Assembly (NCBI GenBank): GCA_033875255.1 | Contig: JAWZSN010000002.1 | Span: 233,283 to 297,282, forward strand | Direction: 5' to 3' | Length of the DNA stretch: 64,000 nucleotides | Source of the DNA: Marinimicrococcus sp033875255 | Lineage (GTDB): Bacteria; Pseudomonadota; Alphaproteobacteria; Geminicoccales; Geminicoccaceae | Part shown: in pieces, positions 52,977 through 63,874 of the stretch | Layout: each line of letters starts with the position of its first letter | Position numbering within the stretch: the stretch's first letter is position 1 | Notes under the pieces: generated by a model | What the model saw: the letters and a program-made list of their open reading frames with translations, nothing else | The model's database searches: none | What the model was told of the DNA's origin: nothing | Translations under genes and position numbers: made by a program

Positions 52977-53438
52977 ATGGACAGACGCGTAAGGCGAGAG
53001 GGCACGCAGGCCGGACTGCGCTCGAGGCGGAACGAGGGCGGCTTCACCCTGATCGAGCTGCTGGTCGTGCTGGTGATCCTCGGGCTGCTCGCCGCCCTGG
53101 CCGGCCCCAGGGTGATCGGCTATCTGGGCGGCGCGCGCGCCGACAGCGCACGGCTGCAGATCGAGAGCTTCAGGTCGGCCCTCGACCTCTACCGCATCGA
53201 CACCGGCAGCTATCCCACGACAGAGCAGGGCCTGACCGCGCTGATGCGCGATCCCGGCGCCCGCGGCTGGCGCGGCCCCTATCTCGAGGGCAGCCAGCTC
53301 CCTGCTGATCCCTGGGGCAATGCCTATCTCTACCGGGCGCCCGGCGAGCAGGGAGCCTACGATCTGCTGTCGCTCGGCGCAGACAAGGCGCCCGGCGGCA
53401 CGGGCGAGGATGCGGATGTCACGAGCGCGAAGCGCTGA
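52977..53438 (+). CDS. gspG: Type II secretion major pseudopilin GspG
   Basis: This 153-residue pseudopilin has the prepilin peptidase site G-FTLIELLVVLVIL with Glu at +5 (residues 22-35). The typical GspG C-terminal region YPTTEQGLTALMRDPGARGW...DPWGNAYLYRAPG and LLSLGADKAPGG forms the calcium-binding loop. The leader of about 22 residues is longer and more basic than usual. It is the start of the G-H-I-J-K-L-M run. The next gene overlaps its 3' end. Confidence 0.93.
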   Translation: MDRRVRREGTQAGLRSRRNEGGFTLIELLVVLVILGLLAALAGPRVIGYLGGARADSARLQIESFRSALDLYRIDTGSYPTTEQGLTALMRDPGARGWRGPYLEGSQLPADPWGNAYLYRAPGEQGAYDLLSLGADKAPGGTGEDADVTSAKR

Positions 53439-53805
53439 GGCCGGCTTCACTCTGCTCGAGGTCATGGTGGTCCTCGTGATTGCCAGCCTTGCGGTCATGG
53501 TGGCGCTGCCGCGCTTCGCCTCGCTGTTCGAGCCGAGCCTTGCCGAGCAGGCGCGGCAGGTCGAGCGGACGCTGCGCGAGGCCCGCAGCCGGGCCCGTGC
53601 CACCGCCAGCATCCAGGAGGTCGACGCCGCCATGCTGAGGGCCGCCTTGGGACGCGGCGACGGCCGGGTCGAGGGCGAGCAGAGCGTGCTGTTCTTCCCC
53701 GACGGCAGCGCCTCGGGCGGCCTCTTCACGCTGCGCAGCGGCAGCGACAGCCTGCTTCTCTCCATCGACTGGCTGACCGGCAGGGTCAGTGCCGGGCATG
53801 GCTGA
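53416..53805 (+). CDS. gspH: Type II secretion minor pseudopilin GspH-like
   Basis: This 129-residue protein has the type III signal (AGFTLLEVMVVLVIASLAV, Glu at +5) followed by LPRFASLFEPSLAEQARQVERTLREARSRA, the GspH pattern. ATGs at 53410 and 53416 are both inside the end of gspG, and the second has GAGGA at a better distance. It overlaps gspI at the 3' end, so translation is coupled. Confidence 0.85.
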   Translation: MSRARSAEAGFTLLEVMVVLVIASLAVMVALPRFASLFEPSLAEQARQVERTLREARSRARATASIQEVDAAMLRAALGRGDGRVEGEQSVLFFPDGSASGGLFTLRSGSDSLLLSIDWLTGRVSAGHG

Positions 53806-54178
53806 GCGCAGCCGCGGCTTCACGCTGCTCGAGACCCTGGTGGCGCTCGTGATCGTCGCCATCGTGATCGGCGGCGCCCTGCGCGCCCTGGGCGTGGGCA
53901 TCCGTGGCAGCGACCGGGCGAGCCGGGACCTGGCGATGGCGCAGCTGGCCGAGAGCGTTCTCCAGCAGGCGCGGATCGATCTGCGCGAGGGACGTCCGGG
54001 CGAGCCCGAAGGGCGCCGCGGCGAGCTCGAGTGGAGACTCGACCTCGAGCCGATGGAGGGGGCGGCCGAGGCCGGCCCGCAGGCCTCCCGCCTGGTCCTG
54101 CTGCGGGCGACGATCACCGGCAAGGGCGGCGACAGCCTCGATTTCTCCACGCTGGCCCTCATGGGGGCAGAGACGTGA
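53798..54178 (+). CDS. gspI: Type II secretion minor pseudopilin GspI
   Basis: This 126-residue pseudopilin has the cleavage site RG-FTLLETLVALVIVAIV (residues 6-22). The body SDRASRDLAMAQLAESVLQQAR is typical of GspI, which forms the tip complex with GspJ and GspK. The ATG overlaps the gspH stop by 8 bases. A GTG three codons earlier is possible. It overlaps gspJ by GTGA. Confidence 0.85.
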   Translation: MAERSRGFTLLETLVALVIVAIVIGGALRALGVGIRGSDRASRDLAMAQLAESVLQQARIDLREGRPGEPEGRRGELEWRLDLEPMEGAAEAGPQASRLVLLRATITGKGGDSLDFSTLALMGAET

Positions 54179-54825
54179 GCAGGCCGACCGCCGTCGCCGG
54201 CTTCACGCTGATCGAGCTCCTGGTGGCGATGACCGTGCTGGGGCTGGTGAGTGTGGGGGCTGCCACCGGGCTGGGCCTGCTCGGCCGCGCCTGGGGTCGG
54301 CAGGAGCAGCGGGTCGCCGAGCAGGCGGCTGTCGTCGACGGAGTCGCGCTGCTGCGCGAGCAGCTCGGCCGCGCGCTGCCCGTCGACTGGGGCGCCGGCC
54401 GAGACTACGCGCCACCCTTCCTCGGCACCCCTGACCATGTGCGCTTTCTCAACGTGCCGCCGGACTATCATCCGGGGGGCGGGCTGGCGCTCTGGGAGTT
54501 TGCGCTGGAGGACAGGCGCGACAGCCGAGCGCTGCTCGTGCGCCGGTCGGCCTGGACCCGCGACGGGCAGGGGATGGAGCTGCTCGACACCAGTCCGCCG
54601 CGCCTGCTGGCCTCGCTGCCGGCGGACAGCCGCTTCGGCTTTTTCGGCCTCGAGGAGGAGGCGCGCGCCGCCGACTGGCACGAGGCCTGGAGTGGGCAGC
54701 CGCGCCTGCCGATGGCCGTGCGCCTCGAAGGCGAAGGGATCGAGACTCTCGTGCCGCTGCAGATCGACCTGCCGGCGGGCTGCGCCAATCCGCGCGGCGA
54801 GCAGGCGGGCGGATGCGAGGAATGA
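54175..54825 (+). CDS. gspJ: Type II secretion minor pseudopilin GspJ
   Basis: This 216-residue protein starts with a GTG that overlaps the gspI stop (GTGA). The leader is short (VSRPTAVAG) before FTLIELLVAMTVLGLV. The long C-terminal domain with RFGFFGLEEEARAADWHEAW matches GspJ. It forms part of the pseudopilus tip with GspI and GspK. It ends overlapping gspK as ATGA. Confidence 0.85.
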   Translation: MSRPTAVAGFTLIELLVAMTVLGLVSVGAATGLGLLGRAWGRQEQRVAEQAAVVDGVALLREQLGRALPVDWGAGRDYAPPFLGTPDHVRFLNVPPDYHPGGGLALWEFALEDRRDSRALLVRRSAWTRDGQGMELLDTSPPRLLASLPADSRFGFFGLEEEARAADWHEAWSGQPRLPMAVRLEGEGIETLVPLQIDLPAGCANPRGEQAGGCEE

Positions 54826-55808
54826 GCAGGCGCCGCCGCAGCGAGGCCGGTGCCGCCCTGCTCATGGCCTTGTGGTTCTCGGCCGGGGCGGCAATCCTCG
54901 CCATGGCCTTCCTGCAGGGCGCGCGTACCGAGACCGGCATCGCCGCCGGCGCCCTCGCCGCGACACGCGCCCGGCTGGCCGAGGAGGCGGCGGTCGCGTG
55001 GAGCGCGGCGCGGCTGCTGGACGAGGAGATCGTGCTCGAGCCGGGCGGCACCGCGCTCGAATGGAGCTTCGAGGATATCGGCCTCGGCATCGCCGTCTCG
55101 GCCGAGAGCGGCCGCATCGACGTGAACTATGCGGCCATCGAGACCCTGACCGAGCTTGCCACCAAGCTCGGTGTGGAGGAGGACGAGGTGGAGGCGCTGG
55201 GCGAGGCGCTGGCCGACTGGCGCAAGGAGGGGGAGGCCGAGGGCGTCCACATCGACCGCCCGCCTCTGGGCTCGCGCCTCCTGCCGCCTCGCGAGCACCG
55301 CCTCGCCCATGTGGCCGAGCTGCGCAGCCTGCCGGGCGTGCCGCCGGCGGCCTACACGGCACTCGCTCCGTGGCTCACGGTTCATACCCGCGAGCCGCTG
55401 CCCGAGAACAGCCTGCTGCCGCCGCTGCTGCGGGTGACGCCGCGAGGGGCGGATGGCCGGCAGGGTCAGGAGGAGGAGGCGAGCGTGGAGCGGCAGGACG
55501 CGCCGCTCGACGCCACGCCGCCTGATGCAGGCGCCCCCGAGACCCGCGCCGATACCGACCCCGACGCGGATGAGGATCTCGATCCCCGGGCCGATCCGGA
55601 GGCCGAAGCGGGGACGTCCGGTGACCGGCGCACCGACCCGCTGCAGCTTTACCGGCTGCGCATCGCGACGCGGCAGCCGGGCGGCTACACCACGCTCCGC
55701 GAGGTCGTGCTCTGGCTGCGGCCGGGCAAGCCTCGGCCCTATCGCATTCTCGATTTTTCCGCGCCCCTAGTGGGCACGGGTGGCAGGGAGCCTCGATGGC
55801 GATCGTGA
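54822..55808 (+). CDS. gspK: Type II secretion minor pseudopilin GspK-like
   Basis: This 328-residue protein has an N-terminal basic stretch and a hydrophobic segment EAGAALLMALWFSAGAAILA. It is followed by GRIDVNYAAIETLTELATKLG and the SAM-like helices ...GVPPAAYTALAPWLTVHT, which is the GspK plan. The position +5 residue is not the usual Glu, which is normal for GspK. A Glu/Asp-rich insert of about 70 residues (about 220-285) is unusual. It overlaps gspL by about 13 bases. Confidence 0.8.
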   Translation: MSRRRRSEAGAALLMALWFSAGAAILAMAFLQGARTETGIAAGALAATRARLAEEAAVAWSAARLLDEEIVLEPGGTALEWSFEDIGLGIAVSAESGRIDVNYAAIETLTELATKLGVEEDEVEALGEALADWRKEGEAEGVHIDRPPLGSRLLPPREHRLAHVAELRSLPGVPPAAYTALAPWLTVHTREPLPENSLLPPLLRVTPRGADGRQGQEEEASVERQDAPLDATPPDAGAPETRADTDPDADEDLDPRADPEAEAGTSGDRRTDPLQLYRLRIATRQPGGYTTLREVVLWLRPGKPRPYRILDFSAPLVGTGGREPRWRS

Positions 55809-56911
55809 TCGAGGGCCGGCAGGGGCCGGTCCGCGCCTTTTTCTCCTGGTGGCTGGGTGAGCTCCGCGGGCTGCTCGGCATCGACCGGCGCCGTCGCCGC
55901 CGCCGCGGGAAGGATCTGGTGCTGCTCTACCATGAGGGGGCGGTCACCGGCGCGCTGGTGGGGCGCGAGCAGGTGACCCAGCTAGGCAGCTTCGTGCTCC
56001 CCGACAAGGGCCGGCCGATCGCCGGCGCCCTGCCGACCGCCCTGGCCCGCCAGCGCGGCCGGGCGCCGGTGACGCTGCGCCTCGCCGCGGCGCACGGTCT
56101 CGTCGCCCGCGACATGCTGCCGGCCAGTGCCGAGGGTGATCTGCGCGCCATCCTCGGGCACAAGATCGACCTGCTGACACCTTGGACCCGCGAGGAGGTG
56201 CGGATCGCGCCGGAGATCGAGGGCCGACGCGAGGACGGACGGCTGGCCGTCGCGGTCTCGGTTGTCCCCAAGGCGGTGCTCGACGAGGTGCGCGACCGGC
56301 TGGCCGAGCTGGGCCTGCGCGTGCGCCATGCCGACCTCGCCGGGGAGGACCCGTGGGCGCCGCCGGGGCCGGATCTGCTCGGCGGTGCCGAGGCCGCCAA
56401 CGGGGGCTCGCGCTCCGGTGGCCTTGTCGCCGTCCTGGTCCTGCTCGCAGCGCTGGTCTATGGCGGGTGGGCGGCGGTCGCCCTGTACTCCGGAGAGCGC
56501 ACGCTGGAGAGCCGGCTCGCCGAGGTGGCGCGGCTCGAGGCGCAGATGGCCGACCTGCCGGAGCTGCGCAAGGAGCTCGACGAGCTCCGCGACCAGCGCA
56601 GCTTCGTCGCAAGCCAGCTGCGCGACAGGCCTTCGGCAGCCGTGACCCTCGAGGCGTTGACCCGGGCGCTGCCGGACAGCGTCTGGCTCGCCGACCTCGC
56701 ACTGAGCAACGGCGAGATCCAGATCACCGGCTACGCGGCCAATGCCGCCCATCTCCTGCCGCTTCTGGAGTCGACCCGCCATTTCGCTGACGTGCGCTTC
56801 CGCGCACCAAGCACCAAGACCTCTGTCGAGATGGCGCCCGGGCAGCGGCGGGAGCTCGAGCGGTTCTCCATCGCCGCCAAGGTCCAACCCACCACGGAGC
56901 TCGAGCCGTGA
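55796..56911 (+). CDS. gspL: Type II secretion platform protein GspL-like with PilN-type domain
   Basis: This 371-residue bitopic protein has a short cytoplasmic domain (about 1-200, with a striking IDRRRRRRRGKDL stretch near residue 30), a membrane helix near 208-228 (GGLVAVLVLLAALVYGGWAA) and a coiled coil. The periplasmic ferredoxin-like PilN/GspL domain (AVTLEALTRALPDSVWLADL) follows. In type II systems GspL ties the ATPase GspE to GspM. The architecture is shorter than classical GspL and resembles PilM/PilN-derived forms. Its stop overlaps gspM (GTGA). Confidence 0.78.
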   Translation: MAIVIEGRQGPVRAFFSWWLGELRGLLGIDRRRRRRRGKDLVLLYHEGAVTGALVGREQVTQLGSFVLPDKGRPIAGALPTALARQRGRAPVTLRLAAAHGLVARDMLPASAEGDLRAILGHKIDLLTPWTREEVRIAPEIEGRREDGRLAVAVSVVPKAVLDEVRDRLAELGLRVRHADLAGEDPWAPPGPDLLGGAEAANGGSRSGGLVAVLVLLAALVYGGWAAVALYSGERTLESRLAEVARLEAQMADLPELRKELDELRDQRSFVASQLRDRPSAAVTLEALTRALPDSVWLADLALSNGEIQITGYAANAAHLLPLLESTRHFADVRFRAPSTKTSVEMAPGQRRELERFSIAAKVQPTTELEP

Positions 56912-57477
56912 CCGGTCTTCCGCGCGGCCTGGGCCGCCTTCTCGCCGTCCTGCTGCTGCTGGCGGCGCTCGGCGGCATCGGCGCGCTCGTCTGGCTACCC
57001 GTTCACCTGATGGCCGGGCAGGAGCGCGCAGTGGCCGAGGCCGAGGCCCGGATCGCCGCGCTCGAGGCCCGGCGCTCGGATCGCGAGCGCCTCGGGAGCG
57101 AGCGGCAGCGCCTCGAGGGAGAGCAGGCACGGGACCGCTCGGTGGTGCGGACGCCCACCGCGGCGCTCGCCGGCGCCGAGCTCCAGGCGCTTGTCTCGGC
57201 GATCGTGCTGGGTAGCGGCGGCAAGCTCGAATCGGTGCAGATCCTCGAGCCCCGGGAGCAGGGCCCGTTCGAGGAGATCGGGCTGCGCCTGACTCTCACC
57301 GTCGGAACCGAGGAGCTTCGCCACCTGCTCTACGCGCTGGAGGCGAGCACGCCCGCGATGCGCGTGACCTCACTCTCCCTGCGCCCGGCCGGCGAGGACG
57401 GCAGGGAGGGGACGGCTCCGCCGTTACATGTCACCCTTCAGGTCGCCGCCTTCGCCGCTATCGATCAGTCGTCCTGA
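56908..57477 (+). CDS. gspM: Type II secretion platform protein GspM-like
   Basis: This 189-residue protein has one membrane helix at about 10-32, a coiled-coil stretch (about 38-75, AEARIAALEARRSDRERLG) and a periplasmic ferredoxin-like domain (LQALVSAIVLGSGGKLESVQ, LYALEASTPAMRVTSLSL). This matches the type II secretion M (b-type) family. It starts with a GTG overlapping gspL and is the last gene of the secretion group here. GspD, E, F and the prepilin peptidase are not in the window. Confidence 0.8.
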   Translation: MTGLPRGLGRLLAVLLLLAALGGIGALVWLPVHLMAGQERAVAEAEARIAALEARRSDRERLGSERQRLEGEQARDRSVVRTPTAALAGAELQALVSAIVLGSGGKLESVQILEPREQGPFEEIGLRLTLTVGTEELRHLLYALEASTPAMRVTSLSLRPAGEDGREGTAPPLHVTLQVAAFAAIDQSS

Positions 57478-57678
57478 AGTGTATTTCTTTTCCTACGTTG
57501 ATGCTGTTGACAAGCCGCGCGCGGGCGAGAATATAGACAGTGAGCCAGGACAGTCGCAGCGGCTTGCGCAACTGGGCAAAGAGCGGGTCGCATCATCTGC
57601 GGGTCCGGCCAGAACTTCATCGCTCAGCGAGAGGGTCGGCGATACCATGACCGACGAGAGCCCACCCGGCCAGTGAGC
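57478..57678 (+). promoter_or_regulatory. Promoter region after the gsp genes
   Basis: About 200 bases without a gene. A perfect -35 TTGACA (57507-57512), a 17-base spacer and AATATA (57530-57535) form a sigma70-like promoter, which would start a transcript near 57542. That transcript would run through the hairpin array that follows and toward the cupin gene. No protein frame with recognisable content was found. Confidence 0.5.
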
Positions 57679-57857
57679 CCGGCTTTGCCAGTGAGGCGAA
57701 GCCGGCGCCGTAGTCCGGACGCAAGCAGCGTCCGGGGCGTGATCTCAAAATTCGGTTGTTCGCGACGCCCATTCGTGAATGGGCGCATGATGTCCGGCTA
57801 TGGTCCGGACATGTCCAGTACCCAAAACGCCCCGTCGGTATCGCCGGCGGGGCGTTT
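57679..57857 (+). ncRNA. Array of five successive hairpins (structured leader or RNA)
   Basis: Within 180 bases there are five stems in a row. They are CCGGCTT-T-GCC/GGC-G-AAGCCGG (57679-57705); CCGGACGC/GCGTCCGG (57715-57735); CGCCCATTC/GAATGGGCG with a 2-base loop (57766-57785); TGTCCGG/CCGGACA (57791-57811); and AAACGCCCCG.CGG / CCGGCGGGGCGTTT (57825-57857). The last resembles a terminator but lacks a long U-run. It sits 60 bases before the cupin ATG. I recognise no known riboswitch or RNA family. It could be a long structured 5' leader, an attenuator or an independent RNA. Confidence 0.5.
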
Positions 57858-57919
57858 GACGTTCCGCCTCTCCTCCTGTTTTCTTGCCCGCGCGCAAGCG
57901 CCAGGGTGGAGGGACGGAC

Positions 57920-58285
57920 ATGGCGGAGGTGACCTACAGGCCCGGTGACAGCGACGAGCGCCCCTGGGGGCGCTGGCAGGTGCTCGAGGTCGGCGAGGGC
58001 TTCGTCGTCAAGCGGATCACCGTGAGCCCGGGCGGGCTCCTGTCGCTGCAACTCCACCATCATCGTTCGGAGCATTGGGTCGTCGTGCGCGGTCGCGCCC
58101 GGGTCACCTGCGACGAGCGGGTCTTCGAGCTGGCCGCCAACGAGAGCACCTTCATTCCGGTGCGCGCCGCCCACCGCATCGAGAATCCGGGGGCGGAGCC
58201 CTTGGAGCTCATCGAGGTGCAATGCGGCGCCAGGCTCGACGAGAACGACATCGTGCGCCTCGAGGACCGCTACGGGCGCGGCTGA
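57920..58285 (+). CDS. Cupin protein (mannose-6-phosphate isomerase type II-like)
   Basis: This 121-residue single-domain cupin resembles the C-terminal isomerase domain of GDP-mannose pyrophosphorylase/phosphomannose isomerase fusions. The start is RPWGRWQVLEVGEGFVVKRI, and the metal site LSLQLHHHRSEHWVVVRGRA has the two His and Glu/His ligands (HHHxxxxW pattern). ESTFIPVRAAHRIENPG carries the last His. It might isomerise mannose-6-phosphate or a related sugar. The ATG follows GGAGGG. It lies 37 bases before the SDR gene. Confidence 0.82.
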   Translation: MAEVTYRPGDSDERPWGRWQVLEVGEGFVVKRITVSPGGLLSLQLHHHRSEHWVVVRGRARVTCDERVFELAANESTFIPVRAAHRIENPGAEPLELIEVQCGARLDENDIVRLEDRYGRG

Positions 58286-58322
58286 GCCGGCACGACGGGC
58301 ATAAAGGCAGGGAGCAAGGAAG

Positions 58323-59066
58323 ATGAAGACCGTTCTGGTGACGGGGGGCTCGCGCGGCATCGGGGCGGCGGTCTGCCGTCTCGCGGCGCACGCCGGGTGG
58401 GACGTGGCGATCAACTATGCCGGCAACAGCGAGGCTGCCGAGGAGGTCGCTGCCGACGTTCGCGGCGCGGGGCGTCGCGCGCTCACCATCCAGGCCGACA
58501 TCGCCGACGCGGCGGCCGTCGAGGCGATGTTCGAGCTGTGCGCCGCCGAGCTCGGCCCCGTCGACGCGCTGGTCAGCAATGCGGGTATCATCCATGTGGC
58601 CGCACCGCTGGCCGACATTCCGCCGGCCGACATCCAGCGCGTCGTGCAGGTCGATCTCGTTGGCCATCTTTTGTGCAACCGCGAGGCGGTGCGCCGCATG
58701 GCCCGCTCGCGGGGCGGCCGCGGCGGGGTGATCGTCAACATCTCCTCCATGGCCTCCGAGCTTCTCGGCGCCGGCGGCTTCATTCCCTACGGCGCCGCCA
58801 AGGGCGGCATCGACGTGCTCACCAAAGGCCTGGGCAAGGAGGTCGCGGGCGAGGGGATCCGCGTCAACGGCCTGCGCCCGGGGCTGATCGACACCGACAT
58901 CCAGCACGACACCGGGATCGAGGACCGTATCGCGAGGTTCGGCGCCTCGGTGCCGCTCGGCCGCGCCGGCACTGCTGAGGAGGTGGCCGAGGCGGTCCTC
59001 TGGCTGATGTCGGAGAAGGCTTCCTACGTGGCCGGCACCGTCTTCAACGTCTCCGGCGGCCGCTGA
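58323..59066 (+). CDS. Short-chain dehydrogenase/reductase
   Basis: This 247-residue classical SDR has the nucleotide loop TGGSRGIG near residues 7-14, SNAG, and the active-site Ser (NISSMAS) with YGAAK. It has an Asn-Tyr rather than an acidic residue after the second strand (INYAGN), which suggests NADPH preference, as in FabG-like and glucose dehydrogenase-like members. The ATG is preceded by GGGAGCAAGGAAG. It sits between the cupin gene and clpB. The substrate is unknown. Confidence 0.88.
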   Translation: MKTVLVTGGSRGIGAAVCRLAAHAGWDVAINYAGNSEAAEEVAADVRGAGRRALTIQADIADAAAVEAMFELCAAELGPVDALVSNAGIIHVAAPLADIPPADIQRVVQVDLVGHLLCNREAVRRMARSRGGRGGVIVNISSMASELLGAGGFIPYGAAKGGIDVLTKGLGKEVAGEGIRVNGLRPGLIDTDIQHDTGIEDRIARFGASVPLGRAGTAEEVAEAVLWLMSEKASYVAGTVFNVSGGR

Positions 59067-59193
59067 CGCGCTCCTGCCCGCTCCCCGGCTCTTCAAAGCG
59101 CCGCGATCTCTACCCACATCTCGCCCAGGGCCGACCGGATGCCGCCTTGCGGGTCCGGCCGGCGGGTCTGCTCGCACGAGGGACAGGGAAGAG

Positions 59194-61782
<2,589 letters not shown>

Positions 61783-61798
61783 GCGGCAGCAAGAAAGC

Positions 61799-61830
61799 AG
61801 AAGGCGCCGTCCGCCCGGACGGCGCCTTCT
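61799..61830. terminator. Strong hairpin between clpB and the M23 peptidase gene
   Basis: A perfect 14-base stem AGAAGGCGCCGTCC / GGACGGCGCCTTCT with a GCCC loop lies 16 bases after the clpB stop. It is followed by TGTCGTTCTTC on the plus strand and by CTTTCTTGC on the minus strand, so it can serve both convergent genes. Confidence 0.85.
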
Positions 61831-61854
61831 TGTCGTTCTTCGGTTGCGCGCCGA

Positions 61855-63531
61855 CTATTTCTTCTCGGCTACCAGCTGCTGTCCGCCGCCGGCGCGTGTC
61901 GCGTCGACCGACGCGCGCAGCGCCACGAAGCGCTTGAGCTCGCGCCCCTTGAGCGGGTCGGCGACGACCTGCTCGACCGACTGGGGGTTCACCTGGGTGC
62001 CGGACTTGAGCACCTCGTAGTGCAGATGCGGGCCGGTCGACAGGCCGGTCGTGCCGACATAGCCGATGACCTCGCCCTGGCGGACCCGGGCGCCGCGCCT
62101 GGTGTCCTTGGCGAAGCGCGACATGTGGGCATAAGCGGTGCTGTAGGTCTCGTTGTGGCGGATCCGCACATAGTTGCCGTAGCCCTTGTTGCGTCCGGCG
62201 AACTCGACGACGCCGTCGCCGGCGGCGTAGATCGGCGTGCCGGTCGGGGCGGCGAAGTCGGTGCCCTTGTGCATGCGGGTGTAGCCCAGCACCGGATGCC
62301 GCCGCGGGCCGAAGGTCGAGGACAGGCGGGCGCCGTCGATCGGCGTCTTCATCAGCCACTTGCGCAAGGGACGGCCGTCGGCGTCGTAATAGTCCGCGCT
62401 GCCGTCCTCGCGCTCGAAGCGGTAGGCGGTGATGGCGCGGTCGCCCAGATGGAGGGCCGCGAACCGGACGCCGGCGCCGCGCGCCTCGCCGCCATCGCCC
62501 AGCGAGAGCCGGTCGTAGACCAGCTCGAACCGGTCGCCCGGCTGGACGTCGCGCTGGAAGTCGACGTCCCAGCTGAACAGCTTGATGATCTCGTGGAGTG
62601 TCTCGAGCGGGACCTCGGCGGCGCGCGCCGCCTCGTAGAGCGAGCTGTCGATGGGACTCGTCGCATAGGCCTGCTCGCGGACGAGGTCGCGCTCGACGGT
62701 CTCGGCAGTGAAAACGCCGCTCTCGTCGCGGCGCAGCCGCAGGTCGTTCTCGAAATCGACATTGAGCGACAGGCTGGCGAGGCGGATCGCCCCCTCGCTC
62801 TGGGCGTCGGCAAGGCCGATCTCCAGCGCCTGGCCGATCTTCAGGCGGCGCGGGTCGTAATGCCCGCGCAGCGAGCTCACCACCTCGTGGGCCTCGCTGC
62901 GGGCGACACCCATGCGCGTCAGGATGTCGAGGAGCGTGTCGCCGCGCCGCACCACCACGACCTGGCCGGCGCCGTCCTTCTCCGCGGCTGCCTCGTCCGT
63001 GGCCGGCTGTTCCCCGTCGATGGCCTCGAGCGCCGCCTCGCCGAGGCTTGCCGGCGGGGCGGGTTCGGCGCCCGGCTCCTCGGGTGCCGGCGGTGTGGAC
63101 GCCGCGAGCGGCGGCTGCGGCAGGCCGGAAAGCGGCTCGCTGGACGGCTCCAGGCTCGCCATCTGCAGCGTCGGCGCAAGCCCGGCCGGCGCTGCCTCGA
63201 TCAGCGGCGGCTCGCCTTGCGGCGCGGCCGGTCCCGCCTCGACAGCCGGCACGAGCGCGGCTGGCGGCTCCTTCTCCTGTGGCGGTCCGCCCAGCAGCAG
63301 CACGGGCGTCTCGCGGGCAGGGGAGGCTGCGGGCGGCGGCGCCTGGTCGAGGAGGCCGGTCATGTGGCGAAGCGAGCCCAGGGCTCGTCCGGCGGCGGGG
63401 GCGATGTCGGGAGCGAGCGTCCACACGGTGAGGCCGCCGGCGGTGATGCCGGCAACGAAGGCGGTGGCGCTCGCGAGAGCGACGAGGCGACCGAAGCCGG
63501 CCTCGGACTTTCTGCGTCGGGGCAAGGACAC
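61855..63531 (-). CDS. M23-family murein endopeptidase with LysM-like domain
   Basis: This protein of about 558 residues has an N-terminal basic stretch SLPRRRKSEAGF and one membrane helix (about residues 13-35). A Pro/Ala-rich linker of about 150 residues follows. Next is a LysM/OapA-like segment (VVVRRGDTLLDILTRMGV) and then the M23 lysostaphin-type domain, with zinc ligands in RMHKGTDFAAPTGTP (His, Asp) and SGPHLHYEV (His-x-His). It cleaves peptidoglycan cross-links in the periplasm. The GTG at 63531 fits the basic-then-hydrophobic N-terminus. GTG 63552 and ATG 63648 are alternatives, the latter giving an odd Cys/Gly-rich start. Confidence 0.85.
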   Translation of the reverse strand: MSLPRRRKSEAGFGRLVALASATAFVAGITAGGLTVWTLAPDIAPAAGRALGSLRHMTGLLDQAPPPAASPARETPVLLLGGPPQEKEPPAALVPAVEAGPAAPQGEPPLIEAAPAGLAPTLQMASLEPSSEPLSGLPQPPLAASTPPAPEEPGAEPAPPASLGEAALEAIDGEQPATDEAAAEKDGAGQVVVVRRGDTLLDILTRMGVARSEAHEVVSSLRGHYDPRRLKIGQALEIGLADAQSEGAIRLASLSLNVDFENDLRLRRDESGVFTAETVERDLVREQAYATSPIDSSLYEAARAAEVPLETLHEIIKLFSWDVDFQRDVQPGDRFELVYDRLSLGDGGEARGAGVRFAALHLGDRAITAYRFEREDGSADYYDADGRPLRKWLMKTPIDGARLSSTFGPRRHPVLGYTRMHKGTDFAAPTGTPIYAAGDGVVEFAGRNKGYGNYVRIRHNETYSTAYAHMSRFAKDTRRGARVRQGEVIGYVGTTGLSTGPHLHYEVLKSGTQVNPQSVEQVVADPLKGRELKRFVALRASVDATRAGGGQQLVAEKK

Positions 63532-63643
63532 ACCTGCTTCTATACGCGTGACGGCAAGCGCACCGTCATCGCTGACGCGGCGGGCGATGCCGCCGCAAGG
63601 CGGGCAGCCGGGGCAACGGCCACCCGATCCTCCTCCGATGCAG

Positions 63644-63672
63644 ACCATGCAGACGGGCGATTTTCCTGTCAA
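63644..63672 (-). promoter_or_regulatory. Candidate promoter of the M23 peptidase gene
   Basis: On the minus strand TTGACA (63672-63667) is spaced by 17 bases from CATGGT (63649-63644). Transcription from here would begin near 63637, which excludes the ATG at 63648 and supports one of the GTG starts. Confidence 0.35.
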
Positions 63673-63674
63673 CG

Positions 63675-63699
63675 AAAGCCGCCGGTTTCGCGGCTTTTT
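63675..63699 (+). terminator. Small terminator-like hairpin upstream of the rRNA promoter
   Basis: AAAGCCGC / GCGGCTTT, an 8-base stem with a 7-base loop, is followed by two more T residues and then CGCG. It lies between the M23 promoter region and the rRNA promoter and may insulate the rRNA promoter from upstream transcription. Confidence 0.4.
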
Positions 63700-63764
63700 C
63701 GCGGGTTCCGCGATCTGTCCGGTGGCTCGGACAGCCGATCGGCGACGTGAGGGCGAAAAGCCTC

Positions 63765-63793
63765 TTGCGTGGCGCGGGGGTGGTGGGTATATC
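63765..63793 (+). promoter_or_regulatory. rRNA operon promoter
   Basis: TTGCGT (63765-63770), a 17-base spacer and TATATC (63788-63793) form a sigma70-like promoter. It is about 80 bases before a boxA antitermination sequence. Position and order match the promoter-leader layout of alphaproteobacterial rRNA operons. Confidence 0.6.
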
Positions 63794-63874
63794 TCCGGCC
63801 GTGGCGCGGCGGTGGTGCTGCCGCGCACGAGGGAGGTTGTCTCTTGCGGCTGGGTAGTCGCTGCGGACGACCGG

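Noticed and set aside
57478..57919. RNase P RNA, tmRNA or SRP RNA in the hairpin-rich spacer
   Set aside because: None of the conserved cores (GAGGAAAGTCC-like, tag-reading frame, GGAAGCAGC-like) is present.
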